A stretch of 64,000 bases of DNA from Flavobacteriaceae bacterium (GCA_029238215.1 JAQWGN010000011.1:62001-126000), one strand, 5' to 3'; numbered from the stretch's first letter, positions 43,759 to 56,327 are shown. Notes: generated by a model not told the origin, from the sequence alone. Made by a program: numbers and translations.

Positions 43759-43766
43759 TAAATTTG
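43759..43766 (+). promoter_or_regulatory. rpmB operon promoter -7 element
   Basis: TAAATTTG, 21 bases before the rpmB ATG. Confidence 0.6.
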
Positions 43767-43787
43767 CATCCTCTTTAAAAATAAGAC

Positions 43788-44024
43788 ATGTCTAAAGTGT
43801 GTGAATTAACGGGCAAAAAAGCGATGGTTGGAAACAACGTATCGAAAGCCATGAACAAAACCAAGCGTAAGTTTGGAGTCAATCTTATCAAGAAGCGCTT
43901 TTATCTTATAGAAGAAGACAAGTGGATTACCCTTAAGTTATCGACTTCAGCTTTGAAAACAATTAACAAAAAAGGACTTCCTGCCGTGATTAAAGAAGCA
44001 CGCGCACAAGGTCTTATTAAATAA
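43788..44024 (+). CDS. rpmB: Ribosomal protein bL28
   Basis: 78 residues: [47 protein letters not shown]. The zinc Cys pairs of some L28 proteins are absent, as in other Bacteroidota. First gene of rpmB-rpmG-DUF4295. Confidence 0.97.
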   Translation: MSKVCELTGKKAMVGNNVSKAMNKTKRKFGVNLIKKRFYLIEEDKWITLKLSTSALKTINKKGLPAVIKEARAQGLIK

Positions 44025-44032
44025 GTTTCGTA

Positions 44033-44215
44033 ATGGCTAAAAAAGGAAATCGCGTTCAAGTTATTTTGGAATGTACTGAGCATAAGGAATCAGGTCTTCC
44101 AGGTACCTCACGTTACGTTACCACAAAAAACAAAAAAAACACGCCCGATCGTATTGAAATGAAAAAATTCAACCCGACCCTTAAGCGTATGACGGTTCAC
44201 AAAGAAATTAAGTAA
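44033..44215 (+). CDS. rpmG: Ribosomal protein bL33
   Basis: 60 residues: [54 protein letters not shown]. The C-minus, zinc-free paralogue type (only one Cys). Eight bases after rpmB. Confidence 0.97.
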   Translation: MAKKGNRVQVILECTEHKESGLPGTSRYVTTKNKKNTPDRIEMKKFNPTLKRMTVHKEIK

Positions 44216-44217
44216 TT

Positions 44218-44370
44218 ATGGCAAAGAAAACGGTTGCATCCCTTCAAACGAAATCAAAAAGACTTACTAAAGCCATAAAAATGGTTCGTAGTGAGAAGTC
44301 TGGCGCATATACTTTTGTTGAGACAATTTTAGCTCCAGAACGTGTAAACGACTGGTTGTCTAAAAAGTAA
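44218..44370 (+). CDS. DUF4295 small basic protein (probable ribosomal protein)
   Basis: 50 residues: MAKKTVASLQTKSKRLTKAI, KMVRSEKSGAYTFVETILAP, ERVNDWLSKK. Two bases after rpmG, so in the same operon, with a ribosomal-protein-like charge. It is almost restricted to Bacteroidota. From memory, a protein of this family was identified in a Flavobacterium ribosome structure and called bL38; I could not check this. The terminator that follows closes the operon. Confidence 0.88.
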   Translation: MAKKTVASLQTKSKRLTKAIKMVRSEKSGAYTFVETILAPERVNDWLSKK

Positions 44371-44392
44371 CTACAACGAACAATTTCAAAAG

Positions 44393-44418
44393 AAAGCCAC
44401 TTCATGTGGCTTTTTTTA
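44393..44418 (+). terminator. Terminator of rpmB-rpmG-DUF4295
   Basis: Stem AAAGCCAC / GTGGCTTT (44393-44400 with 44406-44413), loop TTCAT, seven Ts. Confidence 0.9.
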
Positions 44419-44441
44419 TTCCCAAAACGTACCTTTACCCA

Positions 44442-45368
44442 ATGGGTTTTTTCTCAAAATCATCCGATGCATTACAAGTAGGCCTTTCAACCACAAAAGC
44501 CGCTTGGACACAGCGTTTACGCAAAGCCGTTTTAGGACGGAGTTCTATTAATCAAGACTTGTTGGATGAATTGGAAGAAGTACTCTTAACTTCAGATGTG
44601 GGTGTGCCAACGACTCAAAAAATCATGGAACGCCTTCAACAGCGTGTTGCAAAAGATAAGTACCTAAAGATTAGCGAGCTTGATCGTTTGCTTTATGAGG
44701 AAATCACCACGTTAGTAACAAAGGACGCTATAACAGCGTCAAGTCCTGATGGTTTACGCGTGGTTCTAGTTGTTGGAGTTAATGGTGCGGGTAAAACAAC
44801 CACTATTGGTAAGCTTGCACACCAATACAGCAGTCAAGGTAAAAAAGTAATGCTAGCTGCAGCAGATACCTTCCGGGCGGCTGCGGTTGCTCAGCTACGT
44901 CAATGGGCAGAACGTGTGTCTGTGCCTTTTGTTTCCCTAAATGAAGGTAGTGATCCCGCTTCGGTTGCCTATACCGCAGTGGAACGTGCTCAAAAAGAAG
45001 CTGTAGATGTATTGTTTATTGATACCGCAGGTCGTTTACATAACAATGCCAACCTCATGCAGGAATTGGCAAAAATTCAACGTGTGGTGCAAAAAGTAAT
45101 TCCTGAAGCACCCCATGAAGTATTGTTGGTTTTGGATGGCGGAACAGGACAAAATGCATTTATTCAGGCCAAGCAATTTTCACAGATTACCAATGTCACA
45201 GGGCTTATTCTTACAAAATTAGACGGTACAGCCAAGGGTGGCGTTATTATTGGTATTACAGACGCATTAGATGTTCCTATTCAATACATTGGAATAGGAG
45301 AGCAACCAGAAGATCTTATCCCTTTTGACGCCAAACAATTTTTAGATTCATTATTTACCGAGGCTTAA
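44442..45368 (+). CDS. ftsY: Signal recognition particle receptor FtsY
   Basis: 308 residues, NG domain only; the acidic A domain of E. coli is absent. GTPase motifs GVNGAGKTTTIGKLA, DTFRAAAVAQL, DTAGR, TKLDGTAKGG. Start at 44442 (MGFFSKSSDALQ): the upstream in-frame ATG at 44406 lies within the terminator. Docks SRP-ribosomes at SecYEG. Confidence 0.96.
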   Translation: MGFFSKSSDALQVGLSTTKAAWTQRLRKAVLGRSSINQDLLDELEEVLLTSDVGVPTTQKIMERLQQRVAKDKYLKISELDRLLYEEITTLVTKDAITASSPDGLRVVLVVGVNGAGKTTTIGKLAHQYSSQGKKVMLAAADTFRAAAVAQLRQWAERVSVPFVSLNEGSDPASVAYTAVERAQKEAVDVLFIDTAGRLHNNANLMQELAKIQRVVQKVIPEAPHEVLLVLDGGTGQNAFIQAKQFSQITNVTGLILTKLDGTAKGGVIIGITDALDVPIQYIGIGEQPEDLIPFDAKQFLDSLFTEA

Positions 45369-45379
45369 AGCACTCAACT

Positions 45380-46684
45380 ATGCGAACGAAATCACATAAA
45401 AAAAATAAAATAAACGTTGTCACCCTAGGGTGTTCCAAGAACGTATATGATTCTGAGGTCTTGATGGGGCAGCTAAAGGCCAGTAATAAGGATGTGGTTC
45501 ACGAGCAGCAAGGAAATATCGTTGTTGTTAACACTTGTGGCTTTATCGATAATGCTAAGGAAGAATCAATCAATACCATTTTATCTTTTGCGCAACAAAA
45601 AGAAGACGGGCTTATTGATAAGTTATTTGTTACAGGTTGTTTGAGTGAACGCTATAAGCCAGAATTGGAAGCAGAAATTCCCAACGTAGATAATTATTTT
45701 GGTACTACCGATTTACCCTTGTTACTTAAAGCCCTAGGCGCTGATTACCGTCATGAGTTACTCGGAGAGCGCCTTACTACAACGCCAAAAAACTACGCCT
45801 ACCTTAAGATTTCTGAAGGTTGTGATCGCCCGTGTTCCTTTTGTGCCATTCCGTTGATGCGAGGAAAGCACCGTTCTAAATCTATAGAAGATTTAGTAGC
45901 AGAAGCTACAGGATTGGCCAAAAATGGAGTAAAGGAGCTTATCATTATCGCACAAGATTCAACCTATTATGGACTGGATTTGTATAAAAAACGCCGTTTA
46001 GCTGATTTACTTCGTGCGTTGGCGGAAGTAGAAGGTATAGGCTGGATTCGGTTACACTATGCGTTTCCAACAGGTTTTCCAGAAGATGTCCTAGAAGTAA
46101 TCGCTTCTGAGCCAAAAGTATGTTCTTATATTGATATCCCACTACAACATATTTCAGACCCTATTTTAAAGTCGATGCGTCGTGGTACCACACAAGACAA
46201 AACAACGGCACTTTTAAATCATTTTAGAGAGGCTGTTCCCAATATGGCTATTCGAACTTCACTGATTTTGGGATACCCAGGAGAGACTGAAGCTGATTTT
46301 GAATTGTTAAAGTCGTGGGTTAAAGACATGAAGTTTGAACGTTTAGGATGCTTCCAATACAGTCATGAAGAAAACACACACGCTCATGCGTTAGCAGATG
46401 ATGTACCGTCTGAAGTGAAGCAAGCCCGGGTAAATGAATTAATGGAAATTCAATCGCAAATTTCTTGGGAGAAGAACCAAGGGTTGATTGGCAAAACACT
46501 CACTTGTGTGATTGACAGAAAGGAAGGTAATTACTTTGTTGGACGTACTGAATTTGATTCTCCTGACGTGGATAATGAAGTTTGGGTTGATGCACGGGAT
46601 CACTATCTAAAGGTGGGCGATTTTGCCCAATTAACCATAACAGCTGCACAAGATTTTGACTTGCATGCAGTTCCTGCTGTGTAG
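45380..46684 (+). CDS. rimO: Ribosomal protein S12 methylthiotransferase RimO
   Basis: 434 residues. UPF0004 domain with CSKNVYDSE, NTCGF and TGCLSERY (three cluster Cys), radical-SAM motif CDRPCSFCAIP (CxxxCxxC), and a C-terminal TRAM domain from about residue 365. Methylthiolates an Asp in S12. Starts 11 bases after ftsY. Confidence 0.96.
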   Translation: MRTKSHKKNKINVVTLGCSKNVYDSEVLMGQLKASNKDVVHEQQGNIVVVNTCGFIDNAKEESINTILSFAQQKEDGLIDKLFVTGCLSERYKPELEAEIPNVDNYFGTTDLPLLLKALGADYRHELLGERLTTTPKNYAYLKISEGCDRPCSFCAIPLMRGKHRSKSIEDLVAEATGLAKNGVKELIIIAQDSTYYGLDLYKKRRLADLLRALAEVEGIGWIRLHYAFPTGFPEDVLEVIASEPKVCSYIDIPLQHISDPILKSMRRGTTQDKTTALLNHFREAVPNMAIRTSLILGYPGETEADFELLKSWVKDMKFERLGCFQYSHEENTHAHALADDVPSEVKQARVNELMEIQSQISWEKNQGLIGKTLTCVIDRKEGNYFVGRTEFDSPDVDNEVWVDARDHYLKVGDFAQLTITAAQDFDLHAVPAV

Positions 46685-46699
46685 CTTTTTTACATTCCG

Positions 46700-46707
46700 T
46701 ACTTTTG
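46700..46707 (+). promoter_or_regulatory. bshC promoter -7 element (leaderless type)
   Basis: TACTTTTG ending four bases before the GTG start. Confidence 0.6.
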
Positions 46708-46711
46708 CAGT

Positions 46712-48316
46712 GTGAAGTTTATTCAATCGCTAGCGTATAATCCTGGGGTATATTCCCCGTTAATGCAGGACTTTTTATCTGATAAGAGTTCATTGGCACC
46801 CTTTCTCTCAGGGTGTTATAATGATTCCTTGGCGCAGCTATGTGCTAAAGATCGCGCAGCTGGCTATAGTTTAGAGCAACGCAAGGTTTTAGTGGATTCG
46901 TTGTGGAAACAATACAATCAAGTAGATGTTTCTAAGCAAACAGAACAACACATCAATCAGTTGTTACAAGCAAATACAGTTACTGTAACTACGGGGCATC
47001 AGCTCAATTTATTTACAGGGCCCATGTTTTTTTGGTATAAAATTTTAGATGTAATTAATAAGGCTGCTGCTTTGCAACGGGCTGATAAATCACATCATTA
47101 TGTCCCTGTTTTTTGGATGGCGTCTGAAGATCACGACTTTGAGGAAATCAACCATTTTTATTTAGGTGAGCAAAAACTTCGTTGGGACGCTCAATCGGGA
47201 GGGCCTGTTGGTCGTATGCCTACAGCACAACTTGAATCTTTGTTGGCACCTTTAAAAGCACACTGGGGCAACACTCCTCTTGGAGCTGAATTGTGTACGC
47301 TTTTTTCAGAATGTTATTTGCAGGAAAAAACTTTGGTCAAGGCCACTAGAACTTTGGTTAACCGTCTTTTTGGTAGCTACGGCTTAGTAATTATAGATGG
47401 CGATGATAGGGCACTTAAGAGCTTGTTTGTTCCTGTTATTAAAAAGGAATTAACACAACAGACTACCTGGAATTCAGTAAACAATACCACAGAAAGATTA
47501 AAGAAAGCTTATGCTAAGTATATTCCTCAAGTTAACCCTAGGGAGTTAAATGTTTTTTATATGCTTGATAATAAGCGTATTAGAATTATACAAGATGCTA
47601 AAAAGTATGCCACTTCTGATGGTGAGCAACATTGGGAGACCGAACAATTATTGAATGAGGTAGATCAGTATCCTGAACGTTTTTCACCCAACGCCTTAAT
47701 GCGACCTTTATATCAAGAAGTAGTATTACCTAACATTACTTACATAGGAGGTGGAGGTGAGTTGGCTTACTGGATTCAGCTAAAAGAAACATTTAAGGAG
47801 TTTAATATACCTTTTCCGTTACTAAAGCATCGTTGTACAGCCTTATTGGTGACTAACAAGCAGTTTAAAAAGTTCAAAAATCTTAATTTACCATTGGAAG
47901 ATTTATTTTTACCTGCCAGTTCACTTATAAACAAACGTGTGCGGTACATTAGTGACATTGACATCGATTTCAGCAAACAACGGGAGGCTTTACAGAACCA
48001 GTTCGCAGATTTATTCACACTTGCGCAACAAACAGATGCCTCTTTTTTAGGAGCGGTTGAAGCACAACAAAAAAAGCAGTTAAAAGGGTTGGATACTCTA
48101 GAAAAGCGTTTATTAAAAGCGCAGCGTATTAAATTACAAGATCATATTGTGCGTATAACGGACTTACGTCATGAGCTTTTCCCTAATGGGAAACACCAAG
48201 AACGCATTGCGCATTTCTCAAGTTTTGTGGGTGAGGAGGGTGTTGTTGTGTTTACCAAAAATTTAAAAGAAGCTTTGACGAATGCTCCTGAAGGGCTTTC
48301 TATACTTAGTTGTTAA
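46712..48316 (+). CDS. bshC: Bacillithiol biosynthesis cysteine-adding enzyme BshC
   Basis: 534 residues from a GTG start. Typical segments: VTTGHQLNLFTGPMFFWYKI, VPVFWMASEDHDFEEI, LGGGELAYWIQLKE-like (here YIGGGGELAYWIQL) and the C-terminal coiled-coil around residues 430-490. Adds cysteine to GlcN-malate to complete bacillithiol, the low-molecular-weight thiol of many Bacteroidota. bshA/bshB are not in the window. Confidence 0.92.
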   Translation: MKFIQSLAYNPGVYSPLMQDFLSDKSSLAPFLSGCYNDSLAQLCAKDRAAGYSLEQRKVLVDSLWKQYNQVDVSKQTEQHINQLLQANTVTVTTGHQLNLFTGPMFFWYKILDVINKAAALQRADKSHHYVPVFWMASEDHDFEEINHFYLGEQKLRWDAQSGGPVGRMPTAQLESLLAPLKAHWGNTPLGAELCTLFSECYLQEKTLVKATRTLVNRLFGSYGLVIIDGDDRALKSLFVPVIKKELTQQTTWNSVNNTTERLKKAYAKYIPQVNPRELNVFYMLDNKRIRIIQDAKKYATSDGEQHWETEQLLNEVDQYPERFSPNALMRPLYQEVVLPNITYIGGGGELAYWIQLKETFKEFNIPFPLLKHRCTALLVTNKQFKKFKNLNLPLEDLFLPASSLINKRVRYISDIDIDFSKQREALQNQFADLFTLAQQTDASFLGAVEAQQKKQLKGLDTLEKRLLKAQRIKLQDHIVRITDLRHELFPNGKHQERIAHFSSFVGEEGVVVFTKNLKEALTNAPEGLSILSC

Positions 48317-48379
48317 ATATTCTTGGTGTTGCTGTTAAAAACTAATGGCACATCGCTAACCCCCAATTAAGTTTAGTTG

Positions 48380-48387
48380 TATTTTTG
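48380..48387 (+). promoter_or_regulatory. guaA promoter -7 element (leaderless type)
   Basis: TATTTTTG ending three bases before the ATG at 48391. Confidence 0.6.
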
Positions 48388-48390
48388 CAT

Positions 48391-49917
48391 ATGCAAAACA
48401 AAGTTCTTATTCTCGATTTCGGCTCCCAATACACACAGTTGATTGCTCGCCGTGTTCGCGAACTCTCTATTTTCTGTGAAATCCACCCGTATCACAAAAT
48501 CCCTAAAGATGTTTCTACGTATAAAGCAGTTATTCTTTCTGGTTCTCCTTTTTCGGTTCGTTCGGATGATGCACCCCATCCTGACTTAAGTGAAATAAGG
48601 AATAAAATTCCTTTGCTTGGTGTGTGTTATGGAGCACAATACTTGGCACATTTTAACGGCGGCGAAGTAACGCCATCCAATACTAGAGAATATGGTCGTG
48701 CACGACTAGCTTCAGTTACAGCACATCCATTTACAGCAAACATTCCCCAAGATTCACAAGTGTGGATGAGTCATAGTGATACCATAAAAAAACTTCCTGC
48801 TGGAGCACAGCAATTAGCCTCAACAGCAGATGTTGCCAACGCCGCATATTGTATGGATGATGGTCTTACTTATGGTATTCAGTTTCACCCTGAAGTATAT
48901 CATTCCACAGATGGTAAGCAATTGCTACACAACTTTTTGATTGATATTGCTGGATTAATTCCCGATTGGACATCAGACGCTTTTGTAGAAACTACGATTA
49001 CTCGTTTAAAAGATCAACTTGGTGACGACAAGGTTATTTTGGGACTCAGTGGAGGTGTAGATTCTTCAGTGGCAGCAATTTTATTGCACAAAGCAATTGG
49101 TAAAAATTTGCATTGCATTTTTGTCAATAACGGTTTATTGCGAAAAAACGAATATGATGCTGTTTTAGATCAATACAAACACATGGGACTCAACGTTAAA
49201 GGAGTTGACGCCACCGAAGCATTTTTAAGTGAACTGGCAAATGTGAGCGATCCTGAAACCAAGCGTAAGATTATTGGCCGGGTTTTTGTAGAAGTCTTTG
49301 ATACTGAAGCCAACTTAGTTGAAGGTGCAAAATGGCTTGCTCAAGGAACTATATATCCCGATGTGATTGAATCCATTTCAGTAAACGGTCCCTCTGCAAC
49401 CATCAAGTCACACCACAATGTGGGTGGGCTTCCTGATTATATGAAATTAAGTGTAGTGGAACCATTGAATATGTTATTCAAAGATGAGGTACGCCGAGTA
49501 GGTGCAAGTCTTGAAATGCCAAAGGAGATCTTAGGTAGACATCCTTTCCCGGGTCCAGGATTAGCAATTCGTATCCTTGGAGATATTACAGCTGAAAAAG
49601 TGAATATGCTGCAAGAAGTCGATTACTTGTTTATTAAGGGATTACGTGATCACGGCCTTTACGATCAGGTGTGGCAAGCAGGCGCCATATTGCTTCCGGT
49701 CCAGTCCGTTGGCGTAATGGGTGATGAGCGTACTTATGAAAAGTGTGTAGCACTTCGTGCTGTAACATCAACAGACGGAATGACGGCAGATTGGGTACAT
49801 TTGCCTTATGAGTTTTTACAAGAAATTTCTAACCAAATCATTAATCGTGTTCCTGGAATCAACCGCGTCGTTTATGACATTAGTTCAAAACCTCCTGCAA
49901 CCATTGAATGGGAGTAG
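48391..49917 (+). CDS. guaA: GMP synthase (glutamine-hydrolysing)
   Basis: 508 residues. The amidotransferase half has Cys79 (GVCYGAQ) and QFHPEVYH; the ATP-pyrophosphatase half has [13 protein letters not shown] and the C-terminal dimer region [13 protein letters not shown] ending KPPATIEWE. Makes GMP from XMP. Start at 48391 ([11 protein letters not shown]), after the promoter element. Confidence 0.97.
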   Translation: MQNKVLILDFGSQYTQLIARRVRELSIFCEIHPYHKIPKDVSTYKAVILSGSPFSVRSDDAPHPDLSEIRNKIPLLGVCYGAQYLAHFNGGEVTPSNTREYGRARLASVTAHPFTANIPQDSQVWMSHSDTIKKLPAGAQQLASTADVANAAYCMDDGLTYGIQFHPEVYHSTDGKQLLHNFLIDIAGLIPDWTSDAFVETTITRLKDQLGDDKVILGLSGGVDSSVAAILLHKAIGKNLHCIFVNNGLLRKNEYDAVLDQYKHMGLNVKGVDATEAFLSELANVSDPETKRKIIGRVFVEVFDTEANLVEGAKWLAQGTIYPDVIESISVNGPSATIKSHHNVGGLPDYMKLSVVEPLNMLFKDEVRRVGASLEMPKEILGRHPFPGPGLAIRILGDITAEKVNMLQEVDYLFIKGLRDHGLYDQVWQAGAILLPVQSVGVMGDERTYEKCVALRAVTSTDGMTADWVHLPYEFLQEISNQIINRVPGINRVVYDISSKPPATIEWE

Positions 49918-51661
49918 GCTTATTGTTAAAATAGCATTTTTGCTTTTTTGTGTTGTTGGTTATTCTCAACAACCTGAGGTCTCTCATTTTGTCGTTCATA
50001 AAGTAAAAAAGAAAGAATCTCTAAGTGATATAGCAACACGATATGCCATCACTACAGCTATACTTATTGAATATAATCCAGATGCAAAAAATGGAATTAA
50101 AAAGCGAGACAAACTTCAAATCCCACGATTTAAGCAACCAATAATACTTTCTAAGGCACAGCCAGTCTATGCAAAACATACGGTTCAACCCAAAGAAACG
50201 TTGTGGCGAATCGCGAATAATTATTTAATTTCAATAGACTCCTTGCGCGCATTAAACCCTTCCCTAGGGGATACCCTTTCAATAGGTGCCATATTAAAAG
50301 TTCCTTTGGTTTTAAAGAAAACAGATACTGCTGCATATACGTATTACACAGTGCTTCCAAAAGAGGGGTTTTACACTTTGGAAAAAAAATTAGGTCTTAC
50401 AAGAGCAGCGCTTGAGGCACTTAACCCTTCCTTGTTGCTTTCCGGTTTACAGGCAGGGATGATTTTAAAAATTTCTAAAATTGAAAAGGATATCATGCCA
50501 CTCCCAAAGCTTGCTGAAAAGCCAAGTTTTTGGGATAGTACATTTGTAACCCCCGTTGTGCGGATTGCTTTGATGGCACCTTTTCGAATGGCTAGGATTG
50601 AGTTGGATTCCATAAACCAAACACAAAAAACCTTATCCGAACGCAACCTTACCACGTTATCACTCGATTTTTATGCCGGTATGCTACACGCTGCAGACAG
50701 TTTAAACAAAGCGGGATTAAGCGTAGAGCTAACTGTTTTTGACACTGAGAATCAGTTGTATGTTGTTGAAGGGCTCTTAAATCAAGAGGATTTCACACGT
50801 TTTGATGCAGTAATTGGTCCCTTTACCCCAATTAACGTAAATCGTGTAGCAAGAGGTTTATCATTCTTTAATATTCCTGTGATTTCTCCTTTGGCTACGA
50901 GTAATGTTGCTGCTCAAAAAACATTATTTAACACCATTCCTAGCGAGAAAGTGTTAAATGAAAAAATTGAACTTTATATTGATTCGTTGAATGCTAAAAC
51001 CGAAAATCCATGTGTGTTGATTATAGCAGACGAAAAAAACCAACAACACGCTTTAAAGCTCAAAGAAAAATTTCCACTCGCAGAATTAATTCAACCCGAT
51101 GAACGCTTTGGCTATGTAAAGCCCGATGTGGTGGATTCGTTGCTTACCGCATCACGACCAAACTGGGTGTTTTTGGAGTCCAAAGATTTAAATTTAGTAA
51201 CGAGTATGACCTCTATGCTAAACGCTCAGGAAAAAGAAGATCGCCAAGTGCAACTTATAACACACTACCGATCTGCTACCTACGATGATGCTAATGTTTC
51301 TCAAGCACATTTGGGCAATCTGCAATTTACGTATCCAAGCTATTTTCATGAAAAACGTGATAGCGTACGTATTGGTTTTGATTCGGAATATAAAAAACGA
51401 TTTGGTAAAATACCGAGTCGTACCGCAGTAAAGGGATTTGATGTAATGGTATACGTAGCTCTTCGTATTGCCGCAAAACGGTCACTTTTTGATGGCGTTT
51501 CTCTCGGTTTGGGGCAACAGTTGCAACACAGGTTTGAATATGAGAATATATCTGGTGGGGGATATGGCAATACAGCTGCCTACATCGTTCAGCATCAAGG
51601 CTTTGAAACTATTGAAATAACAGCTCCAAAAGTTCAATCAGATTCTCTTCGTGTTAGGTAG
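49874..51661 (+). CDS. LysM-domain protein fused to a periplasmic-binding-protein-like domain
   Basis: About 595 residues. An N-terminal signal segment ([16 protein letters not shown]) is followed by three LysM repeats: [38 protein letters not shown] and [19 protein letters not shown]. From about residue 215 comes a type-1 periplasmic-binding fold ([46 protein letters not shown]). LysM would tie it to peptidoglycan. The start is uncertain: ATG 49874 overlaps guaA by 44 bases, and TTG at 49904 ([12 protein letters not shown]) would give a cleaner signal peptide. Confidence 0.8.
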   Translation: MTLVQNLLQPLNGSRLIVKIAFLLFCVVGYSQQPEVSHFVVHKVKKKESLSDIATRYAITTAILIEYNPDAKNGIKKRDKLQIPRFKQPIILSKAQPVYAKHTVQPKETLWRIANNYLISIDSLRALNPSLGDTLSIGAILKVPLVLKKTDTAAYTYYTVLPKEGFYTLEKKLGLTRAALEALNPSLLLSGLQAGMILKISKIEKDIMPLPKLAEKPSFWDSTFVTPVVRIALMAPFRMARIELDSINQTQKTLSERNLTTLSLDFYAGMLHAADSLNKAGLSVELTVFDTENQLYVVEGLLNQEDFTRFDAVIGPFTPINVNRVARGLSFFNIPVISPLATSNVAAQKTLFNTIPSEKVLNEKIELYIDSLNAKTENPCVLIIADEKNQQHALKLKEKFPLAELIQPDERFGYVKPDVVDSLLTASRPNWVFLESKDLNLVTSMTSMLNAQEKEDRQVQLITHYRSATYDDANVSQAHLGNLQFTYPSYFHEKRDSVRIGFDSEYKKRFGKIPSRTAVKGFDVMVYVALRIAAKRSLFDGVSLGLGQQLQHRFEYENISGGGYGNTAAYIVQHQGFETIEITAPKVQSDSLRVR

Positions 51662-51672
51662 TTTATTCTTTG

Positions 51673-51680
51673 TATTTTTG
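51673..51680 (+). promoter_or_regulatory. pyrG promoter -7 element
   Basis: TATTTTTG, 22 bases before the pyrG ATG. Confidence 0.6.
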
Positions 51681-51702
51681 CATCTTTAAACAAAGCTATT
51701 AG

Positions 51703-53319
<1,617 letters not shown>

Positions 53320-53324
53320 AAATC

Positions 53325-55130
53325 ATGGAAGAACGGCGCATAGACCCTTTACAAATAATTGGTATGATTCTCATTTTTGGGATTTTTACTTGGATGATGT
53401 ACAACCAATCTGTTAGTGAAGTTACTCAGCAGAGCACAACTCCAAACCAAGAAACAACGACTGCAGAAAAAGCAGTAAACCCTGTGATTGAACGTTCTCA
53501 ACAATCGGTTGATGTAGCCGAAGTTTTACCACAATCAAATGCCGTTGAGGAAATCATTTCTTTAAGTAATAATGTACTTACGCTAGATGTCTCAACCAAG
53601 GGTGGTTTAATCAAAGAAATGTCACTTAATGATATGGTGAATTATCAAGACGCACCACTATACTTAATTAATAAGGACAACAACGCGCTAAACATCTCCT
53701 TTACTACGGTTGGAGGTCAGTTGCTTCAGACTAAGTTTTTAATGTTTACCCCTACAGTTACAGAAACTTCAAACAGGCAACAACTACGGCTTCGGGCTAC
53801 GCTTGATCAAGGAGGATTTGTCGAGCTAGTTTACAGCCTTCCAAAAGAGGGGTATCGTTTTGGTTTCGAAGTCGTTGCTGAAGGAATTGATCAATCATTA
53901 GACAGCAGTATTCCGGCTAATTTTTCTTGGAATATGGAGGGCTTTCGACACGCAAAAAGCGCTCAGTATGAAAACCGATACACCCAGCTTGCTTACCGTC
54001 ACGAAGCAGATAAGTACAGCACTTTATCTGCAACAGGCGATGATGAGGAAGTTGAAAAAGATGTTGCTTGGGTTTCCTATCGACAACACTTTTTTAGTAG
54101 TATTCTAATTCCTGATGTTCCGTTTGAAGAAGCTATATTGACCTCGGAACCTCGCACTGACGAAGAAGTAGAGGATTCTGAATTTTTAAAAGCTTTTGGC
54201 ACAGCAGCTTCATTGCCATTTGACCGTAATCGTTTCAAGGCTAGTTTTGACTGGTATATGGGACCAACCGATTATGCAGTATTGAAAACCTATGATGAAA
54301 ATTTATTCGAAAGCATTTCGTTTGGATGGGGTGTTATTGGATGGATTAACAAGTCGGTTTTTTACCCGCTTTTCAGTTTTCTTACCGGATTAGTTCCACA
54401 TGGAATTGCAATTATTTTGTTAACTGTTATTGTACGCCTTGTACTTTCTCCAGTATTGTATAAGTCATATGTATCGCAAGCCAAGATGCGTGTATTGCGT
54501 CCAGAAATTACTGCAATTAATGATAAGTATAAAAATGAAGCTGGAAAGCGCCAACAAGCCACCATGAAATTGTATGGTAAGGCAGGTGTAAGCCCTATGG
54601 CAGGATGTGTTCCAGCATTATTGCAAATGCCTGTCTTCTTTGCCTTGTTTTACTTCTTTCCTATTGCTTATGAGCTTCGTGGGAAATCATTTTTATGGGC
54701 TGGTGATTTATCTTCATATGATGTTATCGCTGACTTGCCTATATCTATCCCTTTTTATGGCGATCATATCAGTTTGTTTCCGCTTTTGGCGTCAGTGGCT
54801 ATATTTTTCTACACCCAACAAACAACAGGACAACAAGCGCAACCTTCGCAGCCTGGTATGCCGAATATGAAAATTATCATGTACCTCATGCCTGTGATGA
54901 TGTTGTTTTTCTTTAACAACTATGCCTCAGGGTTTAGTTTATACTATTTTGTCTCTAACCTGTTGATGATTGCAATCATGTTGGTTATCAAGAACGTAAT
55001 CATTGATCAGGATAAAATCCACGCACAAATCGAGGAGAATAAAAAGAAACCCAAAAAGCAAAATCGCTTTCAGCGTAAAATGTCTGAAATGATGGATGAG
55101 GCAGAGCGGCAGAAAAAACTCAAACGCTAA
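53325..55130 (+). CDS. yidC: Membrane protein insertase YidC
   Basis: 601 residues. N-terminal helix IGMILIFGIFTWMMYNQS, periplasmic P1 domain (about 50-350), then the insertase core: GIAIILLTVIVRLVLSPVLY, a coiled-coil hairpin, PMAGCVPALLQMPVFFALFY and the last helices. The C-terminus is basic (KKPKKQNRFQRKMSEMMDEA). Inserts proteins with or without SecYEG. Confidence 0.97.
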   Translation: MEERRIDPLQIIGMILIFGIFTWMMYNQSVSEVTQQSTTPNQETTTAEKAVNPVIERSQQSVDVAEVLPQSNAVEEIISLSNNVLTLDVSTKGGLIKEMSLNDMVNYQDAPLYLINKDNNALNISFTTVGGQLLQTKFLMFTPTVTETSNRQQLRLRATLDQGGFVELVYSLPKEGYRFGFEVVAEGIDQSLDSSIPANFSWNMEGFRHAKSAQYENRYTQLAYRHEADKYSTLSATGDDEEVEKDVAWVSYRQHFFSSILIPDVPFEEAILTSEPRTDEEVEDSEFLKAFGTAASLPFDRNRFKASFDWYMGPTDYAVLKTYDENLFESISFGWGVIGWINKSVFYPLFSFLTGLVPHGIAIILLTVIVRLVLSPVLYKSYVSQAKMRVLRPEITAINDKYKNEAGKRQQATMKLYGKAGVSPMAGCVPALLQMPVFFALFYFFPIAYELRGKSFLWAGDLSSYDVIADLPISIPFYGDHISLFPLLASVAIFFYTQQTTGQQAQPSQPGMPNMKIIMYLMPVMMLFFFNNYASGFSLYYFVSNLLMIAIMLVIKNVIIDQDKIHAQIEENKKKPKKQNRFQRKMSEMMDEAERQKKLKR

Positions 55131-55145
55131 CTAGCGTATCCTACG

Positions 55146-55153
55146 TATCTTTG
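55146..55153 (+). promoter_or_regulatory. mnmA promoter -7 element (leaderless type)
   Basis: TATCTTTG ending four bases before the ATG. No good TTG at -33. Confidence 0.55.
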
Positions 55154-55157
55154 ATCC

Positions 55158-56327
55158 ATGCAAGGAAAACGTGTCATTGTTGGGCTATCGGGTGGAGTAG
55201 ACTCCAGTGTATCCGCTTATCTTTTACAGCAGCAAGGCTATGAGGTCATTGGCTTGTTTATGAAAAACTGGCATGACGACTCAGTAACCATTTCCGATGA
55301 TTGTCCTTGGTTAGAAGATAGTAATGATGCCATGCTTGTAGCTGATAAACTCGGGATTCCTTTTCAAACAGTAGATTTAAGTGAGCAATACAAGACACGT
55401 ATTGTGGATTATATGTTTGACGAATACCAACGTGGACGCACTCCAAATCCTGATGTGCTGTGTAACCGTGAAATAAAATTTGATGTTTTCTTGGACATTG
55501 CCCTTTCGTTAGGTGCCGATTATGTAGCCACGGGGCATTATTGCCAAAAAGATACAATTACTAGAACAGGTTCAACAACGTATCGACTCCTTGCAGGAGC
55601 TGATACCAATAAAGATCAATCGTATTTTTTGTGCCAGTTAAGCCAGGAGCAACTTGCCAAAACCCTTTTTCCCATTGGGGGATTGCAAAAAAGTGAGGTG
55701 CGTAAAATTGCTACTGAACAGGGATTAGTAACCGCAGAAAAACGTGACTCTCAGGGATTGTGTTTTATTGGAAAAGTTAGCCTTCCTGATTTCTTACAAC
55801 AAAAATTAGCCACTAAAAAAGGAGCAATTATCCAAATACCTGCCACTCATTCTGTTTATGCTGACTCTCGTGAAACTACACCCGAAGGACTGGCTAAAAA
55901 ATTTATGTATGACCCGAAAGATGGCATACAGGTAGGAACACACAATGGCGCTCACTTTTTCACGATTGGGCAACGCAAAGGTTTGGCTATTGGAGGCACC
56001 GTAGAGCCGCTATTTGTATTAGCAACTGATGTAGAGCAAAACATTATTTATGTAGGGGAGGGTAAAAGTCACCCAGGGTTGTACCGCCGTGCGCTATGGA
56101 TAGACAACGCAGATATGCATTGGGTACGCCCCGATTTGGCTACAGGACAACCGATTCAGGTACTAGCACGCATTCGTTACCGACAGCCATTGGCTTTAGC
56201 AACACTATGTCCTATGGAAAAAGGAGCATTCTTAGTTTTTGAAGTACCGCAGTCTGCTATTGCTGCAGGACAATTTGCTGCTTGGTATCTTGAAAACGAA
56301 TTAATCGGTTCTGGAATAATTGGTTAA
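55158..56327 (+). CDS. mnmA: tRNA-specific 2-thiouridylase MnmA
   Basis: 389 residues. PP-loop [15 protein letters not shown], catalytic Cys102 ([11 protein letters not shown]) and Cys202 ([10 protein letters not shown]), and the C-terminal beta-barrel. Adds the 2-thio group to U34 of tRNA-Lys/Glu/Gln. Its stop overlaps that of lysA by four bases on the opposite strand. Confidence 0.96.
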   Translation: MQGKRVIVGLSGGVDSSVSAYLLQQQGYEVIGLFMKNWHDDSVTISDDCPWLEDSNDAMLVADKLGIPFQTVDLSEQYKTRIVDYMFDEYQRGRTPNPDVLCNREIKFDVFLDIALSLGADYVATGHYCQKDTITRTGSTTYRLLAGADTNKDQSYFLCQLSQEQLAKTLFPIGGLQKSEVRKIATEQGLVTAEKRDSQGLCFIGKVSLPDFLQQKLATKKGAIIQIPATHSVYADSRETTPEGLAKKFMYDPKDGIQVGTHNGAHFFTIGQRKGLAIGGTVEPLFVLATDVEQNIIYVGEGKSHPGLYRRALWIDNADMHWVRPDLATGQPIQVLARIRYRQPLALATLCPMEKGAFLVFEVPQSAIAAGQFAAWYLENELIGSGIIG

